This document shows, one piece after another, positions 5,663-12,214 of a stretch of DNA of 12,214 nt (its first letter is position 1; each line of letters starts with the position of its first letter). Under the pieces are notes generated by a model that saw only the letters and a program-made list of their open reading frames with translations, was not told the DNA's origin and did not search any database. Position numbers and translations under genes: made by a program. The stretch covers positions 1 to 12,214 of the forward strand of contig JAHZEF010000026.1 in assembly GCA_019422005.1 (NCBI GenBank). Reading direction: 5' to 3'. Source of the DNA: Clostridiales bacterium (lineage in GTDB: Bacteria; Bacillota; Clostridia; Oscillospirales; Oscillospiraceae).

Positions 5663-5821
5663 GGGAGCTCCTTTCCGGCCGATGCGGCCAGGCAAATCAT
5701 AGGATGGTATTAGGATGGACGGCGGATGGAAAAATAATCGCAGGCCGGGTGAAACGGCGGCCCGGAATCGCGGCGCCTGCGCCTTCCCCGGGGCCGCGGC
5801 AGATTTGATGCGGGATTGTGA

Positions 5822-5850
5822 TTGCGCAGGCAGCGGGAGTGATGTATAAT
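5822..5850 (+). promoter_or_regulatory. Sigma-A-type promoter of the DUF5662 gene
   Basis: TTGCGC (5822-5827) and a consensus TATAAT (5845-5850) are 17 bp apart, with about 50 bases of leader to the start codon at 5908. The 245-bp divergent region (5663-5907) also holds two copies of TAGGATGG at 5700-5707 and 5711-5718, on the side of the YyaL-like gene. No convincing promoter for that gene was found. Confidence 0.65.
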
Positions 5851-5907
5851 AAAACCCGATATTTGCATGCCGTGCGACGCAGGGCGGGAGATCGGGAGGG
5901 GCGCAAA

Positions 5908-6474
5908 ATGCATTTCTGGGGACATCTCAAGACAGTCACCAAGCACCGGTATCTGGTGATGGTCCACTGTTTTCGGGTGGGGCTGTACCGGCAGGGGCTG
6001 ACCCATGACCTGTCCAAGTTTTCGCCGACGGAATTTATGGCCGGCATACGGTACTACCAGGGCGACCGCAGCCCCAATGTGGCGGAGCGGGAGGCCAATG
6101 GCTGTTCTTTGGCGTGGATGCATCATAAGGGCCGGAACCGGCATCACTTTGAATACTGGACCGATCTGCGCCCCGGCACGCGGGAGTATGTGCCGGTTCC
6201 CATGCCGACGCGGTATCTGGTGGAAATGTGCATGGACCGCATCGCGGCCTGCAAGACGTACCATGGCCGGAATTACACCGCGTCAGATCCCATCGACTAT
6301 CTGAATCGCGCCCAGGAATCGCCGCTGATGCATCCGGATACCATGCGCAAGACCAGATATCTGCTGCAGATGCTGGCAGACCGGGGAGAGCGGGAGACCT
6401 TCCGGTTTATCAAACGGCACGTCCTCCGGGGAGAGCCCTTTGCGGAGGCGCCGGACGGCGGCGGGGCGTACTGA
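5908..6474 (+). CDS. DUF5662 family protein
   Basis: This 188-residue soluble protein is of the DUF5662 type. It opens with MHFWGHLKTVTKHRYLVM, carries THDLSKFSPTEF (residues 32-43), then a histidine cluster MHHKGRNRHHFEYW (71-84) and VPMPTRYLVEM-MDRIAACKTY (97-118). The spacing of His33-Asp34 and the HH pairs (72-73, 79-80) suggests a metal-binding HD-like helical fold; that is inference, since the family has no assigned reaction. The ATG at 5908 follows GGGAGGGG (5894-5901) with a 6-base gap and matches the family's usual N-terminus. An upstream in-frame ATG at 5818 lies ahead of the promoter's -10 box. The gene is monocistronic, ending at a strong hairpin. Confidence 0.88.
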   Translation: MHFWGHLKTVTKHRYLVMVHCFRVGLYRQGLTHDLSKFSPTEFMAGIRYYQGDRSPNVAEREANGCSLAWMHHKGRNRHHFEYWTDLRPGTREYVPVPMPTRYLVEMCMDRIAACKTYHGRNYTASDPIDYLNRAQESPLMHPDTMRKTRYLLQMLADRGERETFRFIKRHVLRGEPFAEAPDGGGAY

Positions 6475-6486
6475 GGATTCCATCAA

Positions 6487-6519
6487 AAAAGGTGAGCTGC
6501 GGTTTGCAGCTCACCTTTT
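6487..6519. terminator. Bidirectional intrinsic terminator
   Basis: A 14-pair stem (AAAAGGTGAGCTGC at 6487-6500 with its complement at 6506-6519, loop GGTTT) is followed by TTTTGTTTG on plus and TTTTTTG on minus. It sits between the DUF5662 gene and the convergent SLH-protein gene and serves both. Confidence 0.92.
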
Positions 6520-6531
6520 GTTTGGGAGGCT

Positions 6532-9500
6532 TCAGGAAACGGCCGTTTCACAGAAATCCATCAGGATCTTTGCAGTCTCTGCGCGGGTGGCGGAGCTGCC
6601 CGGATCCAGAAGCGCGCCGCTTTTTCCTGAGATCAGCGCTGCGCCGACGGCCCAGTCCATCCCGTCCGCGGCCCAGGCGGAGACGTCGGCCCAGTCGCGG
6701 AATGTCTGAAGGGCGGGCCCGGTCCGGCGGAACTCATATTCCCCGGCAGCGGCGTAGCGGTGCAGAATCACGGCCAGCTGCTCCCGGGTTATGTCGTCGT
6801 CCGGCCCGAAGATCCCGCCGCCGTAGCCGGTGACAATGCCTTCTGCTGCCGCCCAGGAGACGGCGTCGGCATACCAGGCGTCGGCGCTTACGTCGTCGAA
6901 TGCGGCGCCGGAGGCTGCCGGCCGGCCTTCCAGACGGTACAGGATGGTCACCAGCATGCCGCGTGTCAGCGCTGCGCCGGGCGAGAAACGGGAGGGCCCG
7001 GTGCCGGTCATGAGGCCTTTGCCGACCACATAGCGGACTGCATCGCAGTACCAGTCCTCCCCATCCACATCGGAGAACGAAGCCGGATCCTGCCGTTCCG
7101 TGAAGCCGGCCCGAACCGTAACGGCGGACGCGGGCATGGTAAACGTGTAGTCCCCGCCTCCGCGGTCCTGCAGCCGGAGCTCGCTGCCGCTGCGGTCAAC
7201 CACGGTCAGGAAGTCCAGCGCGTATCCGGCTTCCGGCTCCGCCGTCAGCGTAACGGTGCGGCCGCTGCGTGCGGAAGCGGCGTCGGCCGTTACGGTCCCG
7301 TGGGCGGCCTGTTCACAGGTGATGGGATAGGAGGGGGAGCCGCTGCCGGAGGCAGGGGCGGCGACGGTGATCTCAACGCTTTCACTGGCAAAGGACAGGC
7401 TGGCGACGCACCGCACCAGATAGGTTCCCGAAGCCAAACCGGCAATTTCCGTGCCGCCGGCGTCCACCGGGATCCAAACGCCGCTTTCGGCACCGCGATA
7501 CTCATAGCGCCTGTCGGCTGAGAGGCCGGTAATGGCGCCGTCAGAAGCGCCGGAGGATGAAGTCCGGCGGGCGGAGAGGCCTTCCGGCGCCCTGCAGCGG
7601 CCGGGAAGAGAAATGGTCTGCGCAGCGCTGTCGACCGTAGTGCTGCCGTTGCCCGGCTTTACAATGGAAATGGCAGTCTCATACCAGGCTTCCGGAATGG
7701 GGACGGTTCCGGATCCGTCCGCCGTGCAGAGCGTACCGTTGATGCGGTAGGCGGCTGCAGGCTCAAGGCCGGTCAGAGCGGAGGCAGCGTAGTCCACCGC
7801 GGCCTGGGGCGCCGGCTCCTGCCCCGGAACAAAGGCGTCGACCGACAGTTCCAGGGGTTCGCCGGGAAGCAGGTTTTCCGTTTCCCGATAGCGGAGCCAT
7901 CCGCGGAAAGGCGGCGCAAGAACCATGCCGTCCTGCGCTTCCGACGCCGTGACGGCGGACCAGAGTGAGGAGCTGTCCGTACGCCACTCCATTGCTGTGG
8001 TCAGGCCGGTAAGCAGGCCGGTTCCGCCGATGGAGGCGGGGGGTGTGAGCGTAACGGCCGGACGCGGCTGCTGCCCCTTGTCCACTGTGACCGTCACATC
8101 CTGCGTCAAAACCTCCGCGCCCTGATAATTCTGAAGCGTCAGCGCGGACGGCGTAAAGGTGACGGCATAGGCGCTTCGGGCAACCGTGGGGACGGTAGAG
8201 GGTTCTGACCAGGCAAAGCTGCCGTATTCGGTGCTCCCGCCGGTCAGGGGAAGCCCGGCCAGCGTCTGCTCCGGGTGGTAAGTCACCGGGCTTTCCACCG
8301 TGGGGAATGTGATGGACGGCGCGGGCGCCTGGGCAATGCTCCAGGAATAGGATTCCGACCCTTCGGCCAGAATGTAGTTTCCGCTGTCGGCGCCGGCGAG
8401 GCCCTCCACCCGGGCGGTATAGGAGCCGGCGTTGGTTTGGACGTTTCCGGTTACCGTACCGAGCCGGACCTCATCCTCCTCCAGGATCGCCTGCTCCGGC
8501 AGGGAGGGAAGGACGGTCTGCTCCTGCCCGTTGTACGGGACGCCGGCTCCCTCCCAGGTGACTGTAAGGGAAATCGGCGTGATGACCAGCGCCCCGGGCA
8601 GTTCCTGATGGACCTCGGCATAATAGGCGTCCGCGGCGCGGACGACTTTCACATCATAAACGCCGGCGTTTACAGGGACGTCCGCAGACCATTCCTCTGT
8701 TCCGGAAAGGCGGTATGTGATCGTGGGCTGAATACCGGAGATCCCGGTACCCAGTGCAAATCCGTGCGGCTGGCGGTTGTAGGCATACGTCTGCGCTGCT
8801 GTGGGAATGTTCAGCGTCCCCTGCAGCACCCAGGCGCCGCCGGCAAAAGAGAACCGGCTGCCCGCTGCCGCTCCGGCAGTTTGCGTGTAGCTGCCGTCCT
8901 CATTTTTCAGCGTGGCGGGAGTGATGGGAATCCTGTGATAATCCTCGGCTGAGACCGAGTTGGTGACCTGAACCACTTCGTACAGGGCCCTGTCCGGATC
9001 TGCGGGGTTCACGATCTGGATGACGCCGGTCCCCTGGCTGCTGATGATATTGGCGCCGCCGACGCTCAGAGGGGTATCCTGCTGCGCCGCTGTCCCGTCA
9101 TCCGGCTGGCCGGCGGTGGTATAAAAACCGCCTTCCGCGAGGAGGGTGCCGTTTACGTCGATTGTGACATCCTTCAGATCGTCGGAGGTTCGCGTATATT
9201 CCCGGGAAACGGGGGAGAGGTCGGGCTTGAAATCGGCGTTGATATAGCTGTAGCTTTTGCCGATCCAGTCTGCGCTGTCATAGGCAAACAAAGCCTTGCT
9301 CTCTGCAATTTTCAGGGCTGCGCCCGGATCGACCGTCACCTCCACGCCGGGCAGCAGAGACACCTCTTCTCCTGCGGTCAGCGTACCCTGCCGGACGGTG
9401 ACGGACATATTGTTGGTAATCGGCAGGACGTAATCGCTGGAGGAGATGGATATGATTTTTGTCATGGAAATGGCGTTGAGCTGGAGATCCCCATAGATGT

Positions 9501-10983
9501 CCAGACAGAGGCGGTCGCGTGTCCCGTCGTAGGATTTTTCCAGATATCCGCCGGGCTGCGTCAGTTCAAACAGGGCGTCTTCCCCAATAAAATCCACAGC
9601 CGCGGAGGTAGTTGTTTTGGCGGCGGTGATGGAGGTGTAAATCCGTTCGGTTGCACCGCTGTAAATCCGCAGCGTGGCCTCAATGTTCTGTACGTAGTAT
9701 TGGGAAAACGGGAAGACCCGCTGCGGATTGTCCAGCAGCGCGTAGGTGGCTCCGCCGCCGCGCCAGCTCATAATTCGAAAGTACTCCCAGACAGCGGAGC
9801 CCGGGTTGGCCACTACGGTGCCGCCGCCTGTAATGGAACCGTAGGCATACAGGACGGAGCCGTCCAGCAGCTGGATCTCGCTGTCGTTTTCCAGGATGAT
9901 CTGCCCGTATGTAGGGCCTGTGGTTCCCACATATTCCTGCTGGGAACAATGCTTGGCGCTGACGCTGACAACGCCGCCGGATTCCACCGTCAGAGTCCCG
10001 TCGATGGTCAGACAGCTGTATGCGGTTCGCTTGGAAGCGGTCAGCACGCTTTCGGGCTCGTCGGTGTAGCAGGTATTCTGCTGATCAAAGGGCACCAGCA
10101 GCGTGACGCCGGAGGGAATGGTATAATCGCCTTCCATGGCCGAGTCCTCCAGCACGGAGACGATCTGCTCAGATGCAGACTGTCCGTCCCGGGCGGCGGC
10201 AATGGCGTCGTCCCAGTCGAAGTAGATGGCGTCGCCGACGCCGAGGACGGGCGCCGAGAGTGGGATGAATCTGGCGCTGACAGAGACGGGCTCGTCGCAA
10301 TACAGCGTGAACTCCGGCTCTCTGGAAAGGAGCATATCATTCTGATACCAGCCGAAGAAACGGTAGTCTGCTTCCGCTTCGCCGGCTGACAGCTGGTAGC
10401 CGTCCACGGCGGGCTTGGTCCCGACGAAACCGGCTTCTGTGACGGCTGTACCGTCAACGGTATAACTGCCGTGTTCCGGGGGGAGGAAGCGGACTTCCGG
10501 TGCGGCGTCGATGACCGGCAGAAACAGGCCGGTCAGAGCCAGGGAAGTTGTTTTGGCGCCTTTGGCGGAGGTCAGCACGATGTCCACGGAGGCGCCGGGC
10601 TCCAATTCCCGGGTAAAAGAGCCGGCGGTTGCAACGGATTCTCCGCCGATTTCAATGGATCCGCCGTTCAGGGCCGGCGTATAGGAAAACAAGAGTTTGG
10701 ATGGTTTTGCTTTTTGATTGGTTATGGTCAGCGTGGTGGTGCCGGCCTTGGCCGCGGCGCAGTTGGTTTCGTTGCTTCCGGTCACTTCGCCCCGGAGCGC
10801 AGTGCCGTCGGCCGTCCAGACGGCGCTGCTGTCGCCGGTATAGGACAGGCCGATGTTCCCGTCGGTGAGCTGACCGGAGACAGCCTCCGCAGCGGCCTCC
10901 ACGGTCAGAACCGGCAGAAGGCCAATCGTCAGCACGACGGCCAGAAACAGGGAAAGCGTGCGTTTCAGCGTACCCTTCAGCAT
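6532..10983 (-). CDS. Large secreted surface protein with SLH domains
   Basis: This is a 1483-residue cell-surface protein. It has a signal peptide (basic KGTLKR, hydrophobic core to about residue 28, likely cleavage near AEA at 32-34). Glycine- and Thr/Ser-rich beta-solenoid-like sequence spans about 250-680. MBG/YDG-like beta modules lie near 730-800, 803-885 and 895-968, then Fn3-like stretches to 1210, a divergent InlB-type repeat at 1218-1300 (AHGTVTADAASARSGRTVTL, then YTFTMPASAVTV), and three S-layer homology domains at about 1303-1355, 1362-1417 and 1428-1478. SLH domains bind pyruvylated secondary wall polysaccharide, so the protein is anchored non-covalently by its C-terminus. No lipobox cysteine and no LPXTG motif is present. 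AAAGGAGGTAA upstream supports the start. The ligand or substrate is unknown. The third SLH repeat is more divergent than the first two. Confidence 0.9.
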   Translation of the reverse strand: MLKGTLKRTLSLFLAVVLTIGLLPVLTVEAAAEAVSGQLTDGNIGLSYTGDSSAVWTADGTALRGEVTGSNETNCAAAKAGTTTLTITNQKAKPSKLLFSYTPALNGGSIEIGGESVATAGSFTRELEPGASVDIVLTSAKGAKTTSLALTGLFLPVIDAAPEVRFLPPEHGSYTVDGTAVTEAGFVGTKPAVDGYQLSAGEAEADYRFFGWYQNDMLLSREPEFTLYCDEPVSVSARFIPLSAPVLGVGDAIYFDWDDAIAAARDGQSASEQIVSVLEDSAMEGDYTIPSGVTLLVPFDQQNTCYTDEPESVLTASKRTAYSCLTIDGTLTVESGGVVSVSAKHCSQQEYVGTTGPTYGQIILENDSEIQLLDGSVLYAYGSITGGGTVVANPGSAVWEYFRIMSWRGGGATYALLDNPQRVFPFSQYYVQNIEATLRIYSGATERIYTSITAAKTTTSAAVDFIGEDALFELTQPGGYLEKSYDGTRDRLCLDIYGDLQLNAISMTKIISISSSDYVLPITNNMSVTVRQGTLTAGEEVSLLPGVEVTVDPGAALKIAESKALFAYDSADWIGKSYSYINADFKPDLSPVSREYTRTSDDLKDVTIDVNGTLLAEGGFYTTAGQPDDGTAAQQDTPLSVGGANIISSQGTGVIQIVNPADPDRALYEVVQVTNSVSAEDYHRIPITPATLKNEDGSYTQTAGAAAGSRFSFAGGAWVLQGTLNIPTAAQTYAYNRQPHGFALGTGISGIQPTITYRLSGTEEWSADVPVNAGVYDVKVVRAADAYYAEVHQELPGALVITPISLTVTWEGAGVPYNGQEQTVLPSLPEQAILEEDEVRLGTVTGNVQTNAGSYTARVEGLAGADSGNYILAEGSESYSWSIAQAPAPSITFPTVESPVTYHPEQTLAGLPLTGGSTEYGSFAWSEPSTVPTVARSAYAVTFTPSALTLQNYQGAEVLTQDVTVTVDKGQQPRPAVTLTPPASIGGTGLLTGLTTAMEWRTDSSSLWSAVTASEAQDGMVLAPPFRGWLRYRETENLLPGEPLELSVDAFVPGQEPAPQAAVDYAASALTGLEPAAAYRINGTLCTADGSGTVPIPEAWYETAISIVKPGNGSTTVDSAAQTISLPGRCRAPEGLSARRTSSSGASDGAITGLSADRRYEYRGAESGVWIPVDAGGTEIAGLASGTYLVRCVASLSFASESVEITVAAPASGSGSPSYPITCEQAAHGTVTADAASARSGRTVTLTAEPEAGYALDFLTVVDRSGSELRLQDRGGGDYTFTMPASAVTVRAGFTERQDPASFSDVDGEDWYCDAVRYVVGKGLMTGTGPSRFSPGAALTRGMLVTILYRLEGRPAASGAAFDDVSADAWYADAVSWAAAEGIVTGYGGGIFGPDDDITREQLAVILHRYAAAGEYEFRRTGPALQTFRDWADVSAWAADGMDWAVGAALISGKSGALLDPGSSATRAETAKILMDFCETAVS

Positions 10984-10990
10984 GGTTGGA

Positions 10991-11695
10991 TTACCTCCTT
11001 TGTTTGCGGCCTGTGCGGCCGGCTTTCCGTTGGGCCTGCGCCTGCAGCTCCAGCCAGACGGCGCAGCCGATGAGAATACTCAGCAGGGACCAGATATGGC
11101 CGCGGTGCAGCGGGCCCAGCACCGGCGTCCCGTCCCGAAGCCATTCCTCCAGAAACCGGAATCCCCCGTAAGCGATCATATAGACCGGCCACGCCGTTCC
11201 GGAACGCGGAGCGCGGCGGTTCCTGCGCGCCAGACAGAGCAGAAGAACTCCATGGAACAGCATTTCCAGCTCCCGCGTGGGCCAGCGGCCGGATGCGTCC
11301 CAGGGGAGGGGCGCGCCGAGACAGCAGCCGGATCCAATGCAGCTGAGCCGTGCAAAAATCAGCGTGGAGATGGTGCACGGCGCAAAGACATCGCAGACGT
11401 CCCCGAAGCGCCGGCCGGACAGGCGGGCACCGGCGGCATAGAACAGGGGCAGGAAAAACACCGCGCCGAACAGGCTGTTGCCGCTGGTCAGGGGATTGCC
11501 GAGGGATTCCAGCCCGGCAAACAGTTTGACGCAGAGGACGCCGGCCAGCGTATGGACTGCGGCAAGGAGCAGGCAGGCCGGGCCGGACAGGCGCAGGCGC
11601 TGCCGGGATCCCCAGAGCCATGCGGCGCTGGCCGCCGCGCCGCAGAGCAGGCAGAGCGGGAGAGATTGCACCGCCCGAAAGAAAAACTGTTCCAT
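10991..11695 (-). CDS. Prolipoprotein diacylglyceryl transferase (Lgt)-like membrane protein
   Basis: This 234-residue polytopic membrane protein is related to Lgt, which adds diacylglycerol from phosphatidylglycerol to the lipobox cysteine of prolipoproteins. Lgt-like features are CDVFAP (101-106), ARLSCIGSGCCLG (115-127, compare the family's GRxGCFxxGCCYG), RWPT (137-140), VYMIAYGGFRFLEEWLR (171-187) and a C-terminal GHIWSLLSI (199-207). It is shorter than usual Lgt (about 260-290). From memory of E. coli Lgt, its catalytic His103 aligns with Phe76 here, so activity is doubtful or altered. Start 11695 is preferred because AAAGGAAAGGA precedes it; the longer frame would translate through the terminator hairpin. 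The stop codon lies in the Shine-Dalgarno region of the SLH gene, whose ATG is 7 bases away, implying coupling. The main Lgt of the cell is probably elsewhere. Confidence 0.8.
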   Translation of the reverse strand: MEQFFFRAVQSLPLCLLCGAAASAAWLWGSRQRLRLSGPACLLLAAVHTLAGVLCVKLFAGLESLGNPLTSGNSLFGAVFFLPLFYAAGARLSGRRFGDVCDVFAPCTISTLIFARLSCIGSGCCLGAPLPWDASGRWPTRELEMLFHGVLLLCLARRNRRAPRSGTAWPVYMIAYGGFRFLEEWLRDGTPVLGPLHRGHIWSLLSILIGCAVWLELQAQAQRKAGRTGRKQRR

Positions 11696-11710
11696 AGAGT
11701 CCTTTCCTTT

Positions 11711-11744
11711 AAAAAAGGGGGCAGGCATTTTGCTGCCCGCCCCC
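11711..11744 (-). terminator. Intrinsic terminator directly upstream of the Lgt-like gene
   Basis: On the minus strand GGGGGCGGGC (11744-11735) pairs with GCCTGCCCCC (11726-11717), ten pairs with one G-U, around an 8-base loop, followed by TTTTTT (11716-11711). It would end transcripts from the partial gene at 11778. The Lgt-like start codon is only 15 bases beyond the T-tract, leaving no room for a separate promoter between them. Confidence 0.85.
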
Positions 11745-11777
11745 GTCCCGATTGGGGTCAACCGGATCTCACTGTGT

Positions 11778-12214
11778 TCAATTCGCGTATGCAGAGAAAT
11801 CAATGTGGAGCACTACGACCACCGTCTCGCTGGCCTGGAAGCCCAGGGAGCTCTGCAGGTCGATGTCCACGGTCACGGGAACGGCGTAGTACGTATCGCC
11901 GGAGGTACCGGTACTGGCGTAAGCGCCGGGCGTCTGGCCCAGAATCTCCTCGGAGAGCATCGCTGCCGCAGCGTTTACAAACTTCTGCCACTCGTCATCT
12001 CCGGTCTCCGGGGTGAATTCACCGTCGATCAGGGCAATGTCCTTTACGCTGACGTCCAGTTTGCTCAGGATCTTGTTGACCAGATTGGCGTTGGCGTTGA
12101 CGGTGGACAGTACGGAATTGACGCTGTCGGCCTGGCTGCCCAGGATATCGCTCAGCTGGAAGTCCTTCATGAGGTCCAGATAGGCGCCGATGGTGACGGT
12201 GTTGAATCTGGCCT
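11778..12214 (-). CDS. Unrecognised protein, C-terminal part only
   Basis: The frame is open to the window edge, so the start lies outside; 144 codons plus the first bases of a further codon are visible. An in-frame ATG at 12170 is not taken as the start because coding continues upstream (ARFNTVTIGAYLDL) and no ribosome binding site precedes it. The visible part has a helical segment rich in Ser, Asn and Val (about 20-55 of the visible part), an acidic linker, then alternating hydrophobic strands YYAVPVTVDIDLQ and ETVVVVLHIDF before the end. There are no cysteines and no membrane segment in the visible part. I do not recognise the family. It ends at the terminator at 11711-11744. Confidence 0.75.
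   Translation of the reverse strand, partial: ARFNTVTIGAYLDLMKDFQLSDILGSQADSVNSVLSTVNANANLVNKILSKLDVSVKDIALIDGEFTPETGDDEWQKFVNAAAAMLSEEILGQTPGAYASTGTSGDTYYAVPVTVDIDLQSSLGFQASETVVVVLHIDFSAYAN

Noticed and set aside
3959..5713. Plus-strand frame of 584 codons opposite the YyaL-like gene
   Set aside because: Antisense shadow with Gly/Arg/Gln-rich composition; the minus strand carries intact conserved motifs throughout.
5697..6264. Minus-strand frames over the DUF5662 gene and its promoter
   Set aside because: They overlap a recognised gene with promoter, ribosome binding site and terminator; no domain recognised.
6228..6833. Plus-strand frame of 201 codons crossing the terminator at 6487-6519
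   Set aside because: It runs from inside one gene through a strong terminator into the antisense of another; Arg/Pro-rich shadow.
11733..11761. TTGACC (11761-11756, minus) as -35 box of a promoter for the Lgt-like gene
   Set aside because: The expected -10 position 17 bp on reads GGGCAG inside the terminator stem, which is not a -10 box.
10958..12016. Plus-strand frame of 352 codons opposite the Lgt-like gene
   Set aside because: Antisense to a membrane protein with recognisable motifs and to the terminator; composition typical of a shadow frame.

Overview
The window looks like chromosomal DNA of a high-GC, endospore-forming Clostridia member, plausibly an Oscillospiraceae-type gut bacterium. 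The grounds are an uninterrupted sigma-K gene, strong Firmicutes-style Shine-Dalgarno sequences (AAAGGAGG, GGAGGTGA), a large S-layer-homology surface protein and a DUF5662 gene. The taxonomy is inference; no rRNA or tRNA gene is present.

Left part (1-1863): a repeat-rich, mostly non-coding tract built from a modular family of hairpin-forming direct repeats. Two 183-bp copies, about 96% identical (247-429 and 1593-1775), flank a small operon of lower GC (723-1452). That operon encodes a DUF4160 protein and a DUF2442 protein with a C-terminal helix-turn-helix. It has a clear sigma-A promoter whose spacer is filled by a perfect 14-bp palindrome, so the pair looks self-regulated, in the style of a toxin-antitoxin module. 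The 5' module of the repeat contains two hairpins whose stems differ between copies by compensatory changes, with a Shine-Dalgarno sequence and an ATG between them. This is the strongest hint of something undescribed in the window.

Middle part (1861-6519): one repeat copy runs directly into a class-3 aldehyde dehydrogenase that has lost its N-terminal third, and the repeat itself supplies the apparent start codon. A perfect 46-bp palindrome separates this remnant from convergent sigK (late mother-cell sporulation sigma factor). Upstream of sigK on the same strand is a YyaL-type thioredoxin-fold/six-hairpin protein. Divergent from that, with its own promoter, is a DUF5662 gene ending in a bidirectional terminator.

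Right part (6532-12214, all minus strand): a 1483-residue secreted SLH-domain protein lies immediately downstream of an Lgt-like membrane protein. The stop codon of the latter lies within the Shine-Dalgarno region of the SLH gene, so the two are likely coupled. A strong intrinsic terminator sits only 16 bases before the Lgt-like start codon and separates it from a partial, unrecognised gene that runs off the window edge.
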